A DNA stretch of 64,000 bases from the NCBI GenBank assembly GCA_902779915.1, contig CACZDM010000003.1, forward strand, positions 1-64,000, in the 5' to 3' direction. This DNA is from Oscillospiraceae bacterium (lineage in GTDB: Bacteria > Bacillota > Clostridia > Oscillospirales > Ruminococcaceae). The translations under genes were made by a program, and so were the position numbers. The number at the start of each line of letters is the position of its first letter. Within the stretch, counting starts at the first letter, position 1. The notes beneath the pieces are model-generated. The model made no database searches. It was not told the DNA's origin and saw only the letters and a program-made list of their open reading frames with translations. Below are positions 53,519 to 63,223 of the stretch, in pieces.

Positions 53519-55180
53519 TTATTCTTTGCGAGCATACATATAGTATAGTTGTTTGCTTCCCGGGTCGAATATGAGATTTTTTAAATTGTTTTGCCAGACA
53601 AAATATTCGGTTTGGTAATAAATAGGCATAAAATTTCCAGAATAGCAAATAAATTTTTCAGCATCCAGATATTTATTCGACATTGATTCAAAATCTTCCT
53701 GTAAAGATGCGCTGTTTAAAATTTCTTGATATCCTGGAAGATTTGCGTTTATATGATTAAAAGAAGACTCTTTTGAGAATTTGTTTAAAACAGACGATGG
53801 AGTGTCTGAATCGCTGCTTATTGTCATTAATGCGCAGTCAAATTCGCCATTTTTCAGTTTTTTTAAATAATTTTCCTTGGGCTGGGCGTCGATTTGCATA
53901 AAAATTCCCAGCTGCTTTTGCCATGTTTGAAGTATTTGATCAAGCGCAGAATATTTTTCCTCGTCAACCAAAATGGAAACTGAATTCAGGCTTGCTCCAG
54001 CATGCGTTGATTTAAGCTCCGAAAGCCCCTGTTTTAAAAGGTTCTTTGCTTTTTCTGGGTTATAGGCCGGGACAGCACAGTCGCCCACAGCTTCCCGATA
54101 GTTTTCGCTTCCGATTGTCACAGAACTCGGGACAAGCGCCCACGCAATCAGTTGATCCTCCCTAAGCAAATTTTGCAGTTGCTCCCGATCAATCGCCATA
54201 GCCAGAGCTTTTCGAATTTTTTCATTTTCAAAATATTTGCTGGATTGATTCAGGCCAATTCCAACCACGCTGTTTTGAAAAGGTTTAGTTAAATTTTGCG
54301 GAATTTTCGCTGATTTAAACTGGTCATAGCCAATTATTGCCGTGTCTATGTCGTTTTTGCGATATAGTTCAAACGCTTCTGTTTTTCCGCGGACTGTTAA
54401 ATTAATTCCCAAAATCGAAATTTTATCACGATCATAGTATTTTTCGTTTGCCTTTAGCCGAACTTTCCTAGCATCATCCGTGTTTTGCCACATGTGAACA
54501 TAGTATGGCCCATTAGACAAAAGCATTGCTCCCTTGACGCCATACCTCCCCTTTGTTAGACTGAAAAATTCCCTGTTGCAAGGCATTGCGGGAGCAGAAG
54601 CCAAAAGCTCTTCCATGAGCGGAGTTTTGCGCTCTATTTCAATCACAAGTTGCCCTTGGGGATTAACTCTAACTCCTAAGCTGCTTGGCGGCTTTCTTCC
54701 CTCTTTAACGCTTTTTGCGTTTTTAATGAAATAATAGTTTGAAGAATATGGAGTCTGGACATCGGGATCCATCAGCCTTTGAAAAGCAAATAAAAAATCA
54801 TCCGCCGTGACTTTAAAATCAACAATCGTTCCATCCTCCATCTTGCTTTCAGAATTATAATATTTCCAGCTCAAGTCATCTTTTATCGTGTATGTGTATG
54901 TTTTTCCGTCTGGGCTGATGTCAACATTTTTTGCTGCTCCAAGCTCAAATTTATTATCCAGAGTCCGCCTATATAGGCCTTCGAATATGTTATTGACTAT
55001 TGTTATGGCGCTGGAATTAGAGGCTGTTTGGGGGTCTAGATTTTCGGGAGCGTTTGCCAAACTGAAACCCAAAACCTTTCCAGATCCCCCGCCGCCGCAT
55101 CCAGACGTCAAAAATAAAGCGCAAAATATTACGCAAAAACTCAAAAATCTCAGACTAACTCTTTTAAAAATCAAATTCAT
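53519..55180 (-). CDS. Peptide ABC transporter substrate-binding lipoprotein (OppA/DppE family)
   Basis: 553 residues. Lipobox 'LFLTSGC' followed by Gly-rich linker. SBP family 5: 'ENLDPQTASNSSAITIVNNIFEGLYR', 'SPDGKTYTYTIKDDLSWKY', 'AFQRLMDP', 'SNGPYYV', 'RKALAMAIDREQL'. Binds oligopeptides outside the membrane for an Opp-type importer. No permease or ATPase genes adjoin it, so it is an orphan binding protein here, possibly serving a distant transporter or in peptide sensing. Confidence 0.92.
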   Translation of the reverse strand: MNLIFKRVSLRFLSFCVIFCALFLTSGCGGGGSGKVLGFSLANAPENLDPQTASNSSAITIVNNIFEGLYRRTLDNKFELGAAKNVDISPDGKTYTYTIKDDLSWKYYNSESKMEDGTIVDFKVTADDFLFAFQRLMDPDVQTPYSSNYYFIKNAKSVKEGRKPPSSLGVRVNPQGQLVIEIERKTPLMEELLASAPAMPCNREFFSLTKGRYGVKGAMLLSNGPYYVHMWQNTDDARKVRLKANEKYYDRDKISILGINLTVRGKTEAFELYRKNDIDTAIIGYDQFKSAKIPQNLTKPFQNSVVGIGLNQSSKYFENEKIRKALAMAIDREQLQNLLREDQLIAWALVPSSVTIGSENYREAVGDCAVPAYNPEKAKNLLKQGLSELKSTHAGASLNSVSILVDEEKYSALDQILQTWQKQLGIFMQIDAQPKENYLKKLKNGEFDCALMTISSDSDTPSSVLNKFSKESSFNHINANLPGYQEILNSASLQEDFESMSNKYLDAEKFICYSGNFMPIYYQTEYFVWQNNLKNLIFDPGSKQLYYMYARKE

Positions 55181-55286
55181 AATAATCCACTCCGCTCAAA
55201 TCCAGAAAAATATTTTCAAACCACATAATAAATTATACCAATTTATTTAAAAAGAAACAAGTCAAAAATAATAAAAAATCAAAACA

Positions 55287-55330
55287 AAAAAGTCACAAAA
55301 ATACGACTAAAATTCCATATAATGTGACCT
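55287..55330 (-). terminator. Terminator of the second cysteine desulfurase gene
   Basis: Stem GTCACA / TGTGAC followed on the minus strand by TTTTTT (A-run at 55284-55291). The loop is about 26 nt. Confidence 0.6.
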
Positions 55331-55345
55331 TTTTAAATACGTTCA

Positions 55346-56482
55346 TTATTTCACTTTGTTTGAAATTTTCTTAACAGCTCGACAAAAACTCAAAACCTGG
55401 CTTTTATTGTTGAAAATCGATGGCGAAAAGCGAATCGCTCCTTCTGGCAAAGTCCCAAGCATTTTGTGTGCACTGGGGGCGCAGTGAATTCCTCCACGAA
55501 CCGCAAATCCCATATCGCTCAGCATTTTTGTCCCGTCCATACACGAAATATTTTTAAAATTAAACAAAAATATTGGAGCGCATTTAAAGTAGTCATCCGT
55601 GTATATCACAATATTGGCGCGACGAAGCTGGTTTAAAGCCAATTTGCAAAGCCCAAGCTCATGATTTCGAATTTTTGAAACACTGTGGCACTTGACAAAG
55701 TTCAGCCCCTCTCCAAGCCCAATAATCCCAGGGACGTTGATGGTTCCGGCTTCATAGTAGTCTGGCGGAATTTTTAAAGGCTCAAGCGAAATTGAAGAGC
55801 TTCCGGTTCCCCCTTGAGTTAGAGGTTTTGGCAAAAAATCCCCGTTTAAAACTAAAAGCCCCGTTCCCATAGGCCCATATAGCCCCTTATGACCTGAAGC
55901 ACACAAAATGTCTGCGTGGACGCCAACTTTGATCGGGAAAACTCCTGCAGTCTGCGCAACATCAATTGCAAATGGGATCCCTTTTGATCTGCAAATTTGA
56001 TATATTCTCTCAACCGGAAGCAGCTGGCCTGTCACGTTTGAAGCGTGGGCGCAAACAACCAAGCAGCAATCTGACGATATATTTTTATCAAAACTTTCAA
56101 CTATTTCAAAATCCTTCTTTTTGTGAATATCAACCTGTATCCACCGAATGTCCCCTCTTTTTAATATATTATATATCGGGCGGCTGACCGAGTTGTGTTC
56201 CAAATTTGAGGTTATAATGGTTTTTCCCCTTTCAAACAAACCATAGATAACAGTGTTTAAAGCGCCGGTGCAGTTGCTTGTGAAAACAACATTTTCAGGT
56301 TCAGCTCCAAAAAATGAGGCAGCCGCTTCTCGAACCGAATATACACGTTCTGCGGTTTTTAATGAAAGCTTATGGCCGCTCCTGCCGGGATTTCCCCCAT
56401 ACTGCACATTTGCCCTGACAATCGACTTTGAAACCGTTTCTGGCTTTGGATATGTTGTCGCAGCATTGTCAAAATAAATCAT
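55346..56482 (-). CDS. Cysteine desulfurase-family aminotransferase (class V, EF2568 type)
   Basis: About 378 residues, ATG at 56480-56482. PLP enzyme related to SufS/selenocysteine lyase: 'MIYFDNAATTYPKP', 'NPGRSGHKLSLKTA', 'SNLEHNSVSRP', 'VCAHASNVTGQL' and PLP Lys in 'CASGHKGLYGPMGTG'. 'AVRGGIHCAPSAHKMLGT' carries the active-site Cys. Such enzymes are found next to DUF3343 and selenium genes, and the neighbour here is DUF3343. Distinct from NifS at 8676-9845. Likely mobilises S or Se from (seleno)cysteine. Confidence 0.88.
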   Translation of the reverse strand: MIYFDNAATTYPKPETVSKSIVRANVQYGGNPGRSGHKLSLKTAERVYSVREAAASFFGAEPENVVFTSNCTGALNTVIYGLFERGKTIITSNLEHNSVSRPIYNILKRGDIRWIQVDIHKKKDFEIVESFDKNISSDCCLVVCAHASNVTGQLLPVERIYQICRSKGIPFAIDVAQTAGVFPIKVGVHADILCASGHKGLYGPMGTGLLVLNGDFLPKPLTQGGTGSSSISLEPLKIPPDYYEAGTINVPGIIGLGEGLNFVKCHSVSKIRNHELGLCKLALNQLRRANIVIYTDDYFKCAPIFLFNFKNISCMDGTKMLSDMGFAVRGGIHCAPSAHKMLGTLPEGAIRFSPSIFNNKSQVLSFCRAVKKISNKVK

Positions 56483-56718
56483 TGTTTCCAGCAACTAGAC
56501 GAGCCGTGAGTTGGGATTCTGGCGCTTGCAATCAAAGCTTGAGCTCTTTTTATGTTGCCAACTATTTTTAACTGATATCCACAACCATCCAGCCCTTTTC
56601 CTGAGCGACGAATTTCCGAACGTATTCCATTAGACTTTAAAATTCTTTTTGCTTTTTCAGCTAGGGTGATTGAAGATATTTCGATTAATATGCAATCTGA
56701 GTTTAAATTTCTGTTCAA
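56479..56718 (-). CDS. DUF3343 putative Se/S carrier protein
   Basis: 79 residues. Small single-domain protein with 'SSITLAEKAKRILKSNGI', 'RSGKGLDGCGYQLKI' and a Cys-containing tail 'THGSSSCWK'. The pattern matches DUF3343 proteins, which are proposed Se/S carriers. The internal Cys in 'DGCGYQL' is the likely carrier residue. Stop overlaps the start of the desulfurase gene (ATGA), so the pair is co-translated. No selD or selA is in the window. Confidence 0.8.
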   Translation of the reverse strand: MNRNLNSDCILIEISSITLAEKAKRILKSNGIRSEIRRSGKGLDGCGYQLKIVGNIKRAQALIASARIPTHGSSSCWKQ

Positions 56719-56873
56719 ATTAACTAACGCCTCTTTTCTTTATCTGCTTGCATTATATATCACAGCACACATTTTTTTACTAACATGCTTTAAAAATAAC
56801 ATGAATCGAGACAATTTTTGAATGCCTCACTAATTTATAATATGCCACCACCCACAAAATTCGTGAAAACATA

Positions 56874-57350
56874 TTACGAATTGTATATTAAAACAACACA
56901 GTGCGCAGCTATTCCTTCATTACTCCCTGTATAACCCAAACCTTCTTCCGTCGTTGCTTTGATATTTATTTGATTATTTTCTATTTTTAAAACTCTTGAT
57001 ATATTATTTTTCATATAGTCAATATATTTTGAAAGTTTTGGAGATTGAGCAATAATTGTTAAATCTATGTTTGATATTTTATATTTTGAATTTTCTAGTT
57101 TTTTTGCAACAACTTCAAGAAGTTTTAAACTGCTAATCCCGCGATATTTTTCGTCTGTGTCTGGAAATAAGAGGCCTATATCGCCAAACGAAGCAGCCCC
57201 ACAAATTGCGTCTATCAAAGCATGCGTTGCAACATCAGCATCCGAATGACCAAGCAATCCTTTGTCATATTTTATGTTTTGGCCGCAAAGAGTCAATTTT
57301 CTTTTTTCAACCAACCTGTGAACATCATACCCATGCCCTATTCTAAACAA
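56874..57350 (-). CDS. ispF: 2-C-methyl-D-erythritol 2,4-cyclodiphosphate synthase IspF
   Basis: 158 residues. Fifth MEP-pathway enzyme. Metal ligands in 'GHGYDVHRL', 'LGHSDADVATHALIDAICGAA' and 'DIGLLFPDTD'; 'ATTEEGLGYTGSNEGIAAH' is the C-terminal hallmark. Follows ispD by five bases. Confidence 0.97.
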   Translation of the reverse strand: MFRIGHGYDVHRLVEKRKLTLCGQNIKYDKGLLGHSDADVATHALIDAICGAASFGDIGLLFPDTDEKYRGISSLKLLEVVAKKLENSKYKISNIDLTIIAQSPKLSKYIDYMKNNISRVLKIENNQINIKATTEEGLGYTGSNEGIAAHCVVLIYNS

Positions 57351-57354
57351 AATA

Positions 57355-58029
57355 TTATTCTCCCTTCAAATTTTTTGTTTCAATTTCGGCTAAAAATTCA
57401 GCATATTTTAAGTCATCAATTGTTGTTATTTTTATGTTATTTTTGCTTCCTTCAACAATTTTTATATCATATCCTGCTTTTTCAACAAGCTGACAATCAT
57501 CCGTGTGGTCTTTGGCGGAAATTTTTAATGACTGTCTGTATATTTCTTTGGAAAAAGCTTGAGGAGTTTGAATCAAACACACATTTTTTCTGTCTATGGT
57601 TTTTGTTATTAGATTGTTTTCAACATATTTTACTGTTTCGGTTGAAAAAACTCCCAAAGCCGCAGCCCCCATCTCTTCAGCAGCTCTCATAACAGCCACG
57701 ATATGCGCAGTTTCAACAAAAGGTCTGGCAGCGTCATGAATCAAAACAACGCCGTCTTTATCGCAAATATCAAACGCATTTTTGACGCTTTGCTGGCGAG
57801 TTTTTCCGCCTGAAACAACTCGAACTGTGTTTTTAAAATCCAGAAACATCCGCTCAACAAAATCTATATCTTCAGTCCGAGTTGAAATAACAATATCGCA
57901 TATTCCAATTTGTATAAACTTTTCAACACTGCGACGCAAAACAGTTTTTCCTCCAATTTCAAGAAACTGTTTTTTGAGCCCGCCCAACCTGCTGCCCAAA
58001 CCGGCCGCAACAATTATTGCAGAATTCAT
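57355..58029 (-). CDS. ispD: 2-C-methyl-D-erythritol 4-phosphate cytidylyltransferase IspD
   Basis: 224 residues. Third MEP-pathway step. CTP-binding 'VAAGLGSRLGGLKKQFLEIGGKTVL' region, 'SGGKTRQQSVKNAF', 'LIHDAARPFV', 'IQTPQAFSKEI' and 'DDCQLVEKAGYDIKIVEGS' are diagnostic. With ispF and the ispH fusion it shows isoprenoids are made by the MEP route, feeding undecaprenyl phosphate to MraY. Confidence 0.96.
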   Translation of the reverse strand: MNSAIIVAAGLGSRLGGLKKQFLEIGGKTVLRRSVEKFIQIGICDIVISTRTEDIDFVERMFLDFKNTVRVVSGGKTRQQSVKNAFDICDKDGVVLIHDAARPFVETAHIVAVMRAAEEMGAAALGVFSTETVKYVENNLITKTIDRKNVCLIQTPQAFSKEIYRQSLKISAKDHTDDCQLVEKAGYDIKIVEGSKNNIKITTIDDLKYAEFLAEIETKNLKGE

Positions 58030-58106
58030 ATATTTTCACACCTGACAATTAAAATTTTAATATAACAAAAATATTCAATATTCATCAATAAATTTCACCT
58101 GGTGAT

Positions 58107-58135
58107 TTGACAAAAATCATTGAATATAGTATAAT
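58107..58135 (+). promoter_or_regulatory. Consensus sigma-A promoter of galE
   Basis: TTGACA (58107-58112), 17-nt spacer, TATAAT (58130-58135): exact consensus, about 40 bp before the ATG. Confidence 0.85.
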
Positions 58136-58175
58136 ATCCTTATTAATTTTATGTATCTTAAAAGGAGGCTTGAAC

Positions 58176-59183
58176 ATGGCCATTTTAATCACCGGCGGCG
58201 CTGGCTTCATAGGCTCACACACTGCAGTTGAGCTGATTAACGCTAAAAAGAGCATTGTTGTTATAGACAATTTGTGTAACAGTAATATACAATCGGTTGA
58301 AAACGTCAGAAGAATTACAGGAATTGATTTTCCATTTTATAAAGCCGACTGCTGCTGTGACGCAGATCTAGAAAAAATATTTGAGGAAAACGAGATCCAA
58401 GCAGTCATACATTTTGCGGGATTCAAAGCTGTTGGCGAGTCAACACAAAAGCCTTTAAAATACTATAAAAACAACCTCAAAAGCACATTATCACTCTGCG
58501 AAGTTATGAAAAAATTTGGCTGCAGCCACTTGGTCTTCAGTTCATCCGCAACGGTGTATGGAGCCCCAAAAACCGTCCCAATCAAAGAGGATTTTCCAAC
58601 CTCAACAACCAATCCATATGGAACGACAAAGCTAATGATCGAAAATATTTTGAAGGACATCTGCAAAGCGGATCCAAAATTTAGCGTCGCTTGCCTGAGA
58701 TATTTCAACCCCATCGGAGCCCATAAAACTGGGATTATTGGTGAAATGCCAAACGGAATTCCCAACAACCTCATGCCATATATCACCCAAGTCGCAGCCG
58801 GGAAGCTAAAAATACTCTCTGTATTTGGAAACGACTACGAAACCCATGACGGAACTGGCGTTAGGGACTATATTCACGTTGTCGACCTGGCAAAAGGTCA
58901 CCTGAGCGCGCTAAAATACATAAAAAATCACTCTGGATTTGAAACTTTTAATCTCGGAACAGGGACAGGATATTCTGTTTTAGACATATTGAAAACATTC
59001 GAAAGAGTCAACAATATAAAAATTCCGTATAGAATAACCAAAAGGCGCCCAGGAGACATCGCAATATGCTATGCAGATCCAACCAAATCCAAAAAACTCC
59101 TAAACTGGCAAGCTTCGCTTTCTCTTGAGGACATGTGCTGTGATTCGTGGCGGTTTGCAAAGAAGGCAATAGCAGACAGATAA
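58176..59183 (+). CDS. galE: UDP-glucose 4-epimerase
   Basis: 335 residues, ATG at 58176 after AAAGGAGG. Interconverts UDP-Glc and UDP-Gal (possibly the GlcNAc forms). Rossmann motif 'ITGGAGFIGSHT', catalytic Ser in 'FSSSATVYG', Tyr/Lys in 'YGTTKLMIE', 'RYFNPIGAH', 'DGTGVRDYIHVVDLAKGH'. Transcribed toward the polysaccharide genes and convergent with the glycosyltransferase gene. Confidence 0.95.
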   Translation: MAILITGGAGFIGSHTAVELINAKKSIVVIDNLCNSNIQSVENVRRITGIDFPFYKADCCCDADLEKIFEENEIQAVIHFAGFKAVGESTQKPLKYYKNNLKSTLSLCEVMKKFGCSHLVFSSSATVYGAPKTVPIKEDFPTSTTNPYGTTKLMIENILKDICKADPKFSVACLRYFNPIGAHKTGIIGEMPNGIPNNLMPYITQVAAGKLKILSVFGNDYETHDGTGVRDYIHVVDLAKGHLSALKYIKNHSGFETFNLGTGTGYSVLDILKTFERVNNIKIPYRITKRRPGDIAICYADPTKSKKLLNWQASLSLEDMCCDSWRFAKKAIADR

Positions 59184-59217
59184 AAGTATTACCCAAAGTA
59201 ATTTAAAAGTCTTGAAT

Positions 59218-60993
59218 TTAAATTTCAATTCTAAAATCTTCCGAAGAAAGGCTTAAATTTGGGTTATAGTATGGATCTCCCGTTTCAATAAAATTTTTCC
59301 ACCTCTCTCTGAACATATTCCTCTCTTTAGAAAATCTTTGTTGCTTTTCGGGCGTATCTTCATAGCCTCTGCTTTTGGATTCATAGTGATATAATTCTGA
59401 ATAGGGCGTGAATATCACGAGATAGCCAGCTTTTCTCAATCGCAAACAAAAATCCACATCATTAAAAGCAACTTCAAATTTTTCATCCAGTCCGTTCATT
59501 TGCTCCCAAACTTTTCGTTTCGTCATCAAACAAGCCCCTGTGACTGCGCTTAGGTTTTGCACTATAGATAATCTGTGTAAATACCCGTTGCTGCTTCGAT
59601 GAAAAAACCTGTGAGAATGGCCAGCAGACCCCGCTATTCCAACAATAACGCCCGCATGTTGAACGGAATCATCCTCATAGTATAATTTTGCTCCAACCGC
59701 CCCAACGTCATCACGCTGAGCAAACATCAGCATCTCTTCAAGCCAATTTGGGGAAATGACTTCGGTGTCATTATTTAAAAGCAGCAAATACTCGCCACTT
59801 GTGAATTTAAATCCAAAGTTATTAATTTTAGAATAGTTAAACTTTCCATCATATTTAACAATTTTAATTCGAGGATCCTTATTTTTCAAAATATGATAGA
59901 AATTTTTCGTTTGGCTTTTTTCACTATTATTTTCAATAATAACTATTTCAAAGTTAGAATAATTAGACTTTTTCAAAATAGAATCAATGCATTTTTTTAA
60001 ATATGAAATATTATCTTTATTTGGAATCAAGATTGAAATTTTAGGATTATCGATAATTTTATAATCAACTTTATATGTTGACAAAACAAGCGAATCAGAA
60101 ACCGTCGCTTCTTTCCCCGTCCGCTCCAAGTGGTCTGAAATGGCTTTCTTTGCGGCTTGCATGCAATACGGCTTCTTTTTAACATCGCTTGCAACCGACC
60201 CAGGGTGGGACCGCCAAAAATATAAAACTTTTGGTATGTGAACTATATTTTTTGCTATTTCGGTTATTTTCAAAATCATATCATAATCTTGGCTTCCGTT
60301 ATGCGCCTCGGAAAAGCCCCCAACCCGTTGCTGAAGTTCTCGAGAACACACAAAAAAATGGCATATATAGTTGTGCGCAAGCAAAGTGTCTGGAGAAAAA
60401 TCCGGCTTGAAGTGTATGGATATGACATGATTCGGGCTGCCTTTAAACGTCATTTCGTCAGTATAGACAACATCCGCTTGCTTTTCGGCTATGTTTTTAG
60501 CACATTCATACAAAGCCGAAGGATGGAGCAGGTCATCATGATCAAGCAAAGCGATATAGCTGCCGTTTGCAAATTCCAGGGCAGCATTAGAATTTCCTGC
60601 AATACCCAGATTATTTTCGAGCCTTTTATAAAATATTCGAGAATCTTTTTTGGAGTATTCCCTGCAGCATTTTTCAACATCGCTGTTTTCCGGGTCACTT
60701 CCATCGGCCAAACAAAGCTGCCAACGCGAATATGTCTGGTTTATCACCGATTCTATCATCTCTTTCAAAAACTCAACCGGCGTGTTATGCATGGGAACTA
60801 TTATTGAAAACGAAATCTCGTCATATTCAGGCGCCTCCCGCTGCTTTGCTAGTTCATCATCGCAAGGTGTGTGCTTTTTCATATATATTGAAAAGCTTCT
60901 AAAATATAAAAGTTTTTTCTTAAATTTTTGCCAAACCACCTTAAATCCATCTTTTTTGATTAAACCGATAATTTTTCCAATATATCCAAACAA
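59218..60993 (-). CDS. Glycosyltransferase with two GT2 domains
   Basis: 591 residues; TTG start nine bases after AAGGA. A short N-terminal helix region, then GT2 domain 1 ('SIIVPMHNTPVEFLKEMIESV', 'GIAGNSNAALEFA', DxD-type 'LLDHDDLLHPSA') and GT2 domain 2 ('SILIPNKDNISYLKKCIDSI', 'NNFGFKFTSGEYLLLLNNDTEV', 'NDVDFCLRLRKAGY'). Resembles bifunctional rhamnan or O-antigen chain synthesising transferases. Adjacent to an ABC exporter and dTDP-rhamnose genes, so probably polymerises a rhamnose-containing surface glycan in the cytoplasm. Confidence 0.9.
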   Translation of the reverse strand: MFGYIGKIIGLIKKDGFKVVWQKFKKKLLYFRSFSIYMKKHTPCDDELAKQREAPEYDEISFSIIVPMHNTPVEFLKEMIESVINQTYSRWQLCLADGSDPENSDVEKCCREYSKKDSRIFYKRLENNLGIAGNSNAALEFANGSYIALLDHDDLLHPSALYECAKNIAEKQADVVYTDEMTFKGSPNHVISIHFKPDFSPDTLLAHNYICHFFVCSRELQQRVGGFSEAHNGSQDYDMILKITEIAKNIVHIPKVLYFWRSHPGSVASDVKKKPYCMQAAKKAISDHLERTGKEATVSDSLVLSTYKVDYKIIDNPKISILIPNKDNISYLKKCIDSILKKSNYSNFEIVIIENNSEKSQTKNFYHILKNKDPRIKIVKYDGKFNYSKINNFGFKFTSGEYLLLLNNDTEVISPNWLEEMLMFAQRDDVGAVGAKLYYEDDSVQHAGVIVGIAGSAGHSHRFFHRSSNGYLHRLSIVQNLSAVTGACLMTKRKVWEQMNGLDEKFEVAFNDVDFCLRLRKAGYLVIFTPYSELYHYESKSRGYEDTPEKQQRFSKERNMFRERWKNFIETGDPYYNPNLSLSSEDFRIEI

Positions 60994-61061
60994 ATTTTCA
61001 CGTCCTTATTATTTATGATTTACAAAAAAATTAGCCAATATAATGACAAAAACGTTGAAAT

Positions 61062-61805
61062 TTAACTGTTTTTATATGCACTGCAAACTTCATCCACCCC
61101 GCCAATCATCCGAATCTTCCCCTTCTCAAGCCACATCACCTTATTACACAAAGCCTCGATTTGCTCGATAGAATGGGAAACCAAAATGATCGTTGTTCCG
61201 CCTTCCATCATCTCCTCTATTCGTTTATTGCATTTCTCCTGAAACTGAAAATCGCCAACAGCCAATATCTCATCAACAATTAAAATCTCCGGTCGAACCA
61301 TCGTCGCAACCGAAAACGCAATTCTCGCAACCATTCCTGAAGAATAATTTTTCATCGGAACATCTAAAAAATTCTGCATTTCGGAAAATTCAACTATATC
61401 ATCAAATTTTTCCCTCATAATTTTTTTCGAATGCCCCAAAACAGCGCCATTTAAATATATGTTCTCCCGTGCTGTCAGCTCCAGATCAAACCCGGCCCCA
61501 AGTTCAATCAGAGGGGCTATTGTCCCTTGAACCGAAACTTTGCCTTTTGTTGGCTTTAAAATTCCAGAAATAATTTTCAGCGTCGTGCTTTTGCCAGACC
61601 CATTTAAACCCACTATTCCAAAAACATCGCCCTTGCATATTTTAAAACTAATATTTTCAAGCGCAACATATTTTTTAAAAAATAGCTGTCTTTTTAATAA
61701 TTTAATAAAATATTCCTTTAGGCTGTCTAATTTTTCACCGCTCATATTAAAATGCATCGAAACATTATCAAGCGAAACAATCATTTTTTCATCGCTAGTA
61801 TTCAT
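61062..61805 (-). CDS. Polysaccharide ABC exporter ATP-binding subunit (TagH/Wzt type)
   Basis: About 247 residues, ATG at 61803-61805. Walker A 'GIVGLNGSGKSTTLKIISG', signature 'NYSSGMVARIAFSVA', Walker B 'EILIVDEILAVGD' and H-loop 'ILVSHSIEQIEAL'. The sequence 'PTKGKVSVQGTIAPLIELGAGFDLELTARENIYLNG' region is typical of O-antigen/teichoic acid exporters. No C-terminal carbohydrate-binding domain. A GTG ten codons upstream is an alternative start. Confidence 0.93.
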   Translation of the reverse strand: MNTSDEKMIVSLDNVSMHFNMSGEKLDSLKEYFIKLLKRQLFFKKYVALENISFKICKGDVFGIVGLNGSGKSTTLKIISGILKPTKGKVSVQGTIAPLIELGAGFDLELTARENIYLNGAVLGHSKKIMREKFDDIVEFSEMQNFLDVPMKNYSSGMVARIAFSVATMVRPEILIVDEILAVGDFQFQEKCNKRIEEMMEGGTTIILVSHSIEQIEALCNKVMWLEKGKIRMIGGVDEVCSAYKNS

Positions 61806-61837
61806 AATAATTTTTATTCCTTCCCAAAAAAACACAA

Positions 61838-62638
61838 CTATATGTGAAGTATAAAACGATCCTGAACTTTTTTAAACAACAAAAGCCCGCCGGATAAAAC
61901 AACAGAGCAAATAATAAAACTCAACAAAAAATGACTCATGTCCGGAACTATTCCATTAATCATTAAATTTCGAAAGTCATCAACAAAATAAAACATGGGA
62001 TTTAGCTTTATGACCCACTCAAGCCCATGATTTCTCAAAAGCTCAACAGGATACATTATCGGAGTTGCATACATCCAAATTGTCGTTATGACGTTCCAAA
62101 TATGCATAATATCCCTGAAAAACACAGTTAGCGCAGAAAGAATTAGCCCAATGCCAACAGTGAAGATAAATGTGAAGAACAGAGGAATGAAAATCAAAAA
62201 CATCGTGATGTGTGGACAAATATTGCCCTGAATAACGTAAAACGCAACAACCATCAGCATTGCTATGGATGACAGCAGCATGTTTATAAAGGAAAATGCG
62301 CACTTTTCAAGCGCAAAAATATATTTTGGAATATAGACCTTTTTAATCAGAGATGCGTTCATAATAACCGATGTCATTGAGCTGCTTGTCGCTTCTGAAA
62401 AAAAACTAAAAAGCGTTGAGCCGGTGATATAGTAGACCGCAAAGGGCATGTCTGATGGAGGGCTTTTGAGCAAAATTGAAAACATGGACGTTATAACAAT
62501 CATTATCAGCAGCGGATTCAACATGCTCCAAACAATTCCCAAAAAAGACCTTCGATATTTTAATTTAAAATCCCGAGCTGTCAGCTCAATCAGAAGAGGA
62601 ATAAACCTAACAAAATCTCGCCAATATGCCTTTAACAA
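61838..62638 (-). CDS. Polysaccharide ABC exporter permease (TagG/Wzm type)
   Basis: 266 residues with six membrane segments; probable TTG start ten bases after GGAGG. ABC-2 permease: 'LTARDFKLKYRRSFLGIVWSMLNPL' region, 'YYITGSTLFSFFSEAT', 'FRDIMHIWNVITTIWMYATPIMYPVE', 'LNPMFYFVDDFRNLMI'. Forms a transporter with the ATPase gene 30 bp downstream. Confidence 0.93.
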   Translation of the reverse strand: MLKAYWRDFVRFIPLLIELTARDFKLKYRRSFLGIVWSMLNPLLIMIVITSMFSILLKSPPSDMPFAVYYITGSTLFSFFSEATSSSMTSVIMNASLIKKVYIPKYIFALEKCAFSFINMLLSSIAMLMVVAFYVIQGNICPHITMFLIFIPLFFTFIFTVGIGLILSALTVFFRDIMHIWNVITTIWMYATPIMYPVELLRNHGLEWVIKLNPMFYFVDDFRNLMINGIVPDMSHFLLSFIICSVVLSGGLLLFKKVQDRFILHI

Positions 62639-62657
62639 AACAATTTTCCTCCAAAAC

Positions 62658-63209
62658 CTAAAATTTTATGTCTCTAAGCAGAGGATTTTGAGTGTCTTTT
62701 TCTGAAAGCAGCGGGTTCATCCCGTTAATTATTGGCCAATCAACCCCAATCTCAGGATCGTTCCACAAAATCGCTCCCTCATCTTCAGGATGATATAGAT
62801 TCGTGACTTGATACTCAAACCTTGCAAAGTCCGTTAGGACATAAAACCCATGCGCAAAACCCTCTGGAATATAAAATTCTCGAAAATTCGACCCCGACAA
62901 AAAAACTCCATGCCACTTCCCAAAAGTCTTTGAACCGCGGCGTATGTCGACAGCAACGTCAAAAACTTCGCCTTCAATGCAGCGAACAAGCTTTCCTTGG
63001 GGGAATTTTTTTTGAAAATGAAGCCCTCTCAAAACGCCCTTTGTCGACTTTGATTCATTCGACTGGACAAATTTCATTCTAAGCCCCTCTTTAAAAAAAT
63101 CCGCTTGATTATATGTTTCCATGAAATATCCTCTCAAGTCCCCAAACGGCTCAACATCTATAACCCTCAGGCCCTCGATATCCGTCTTTTGAAACCTAAA
63201 CCTTCCCAT
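62658..63209 (-). CDS. rfbC: dTDP-4-dehydrorhamnose 3,5-epimerase
   Basis: 183 residues, ATG after AAAGGAG. Cupin-fold enzyme, third step of dTDP-L-rhamnose synthesis. 'FVQSNESKSTKGVLRGLHFQ' (catalytic His), 'GEVFDVAVDIRRGSKTFGKW', 'FYIPEGFAHGFYVLTD' and 'YHPEDEGAILWNDPEIGVDWP' region are characteristic. Confidence 0.96.
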   Translation of the reverse strand: MGRFRFQKTDIEGLRVIDVEPFGDLRGYFMETYNQADFFKEGLRMKFVQSNESKSTKGVLRGLHFQKKFPQGKLVRCIEGEVFDVAVDIRRGSKTFGKWHGVFLSGSNFREFYIPEGFAHGFYVLTDFARFEYQVTNLYHPEDEGAILWNDPEIGVDWPIINGMNPLLSEKDTQNPLLRDIKF

Positions 63210-63223
63210 TCAAAAATTCTCCT

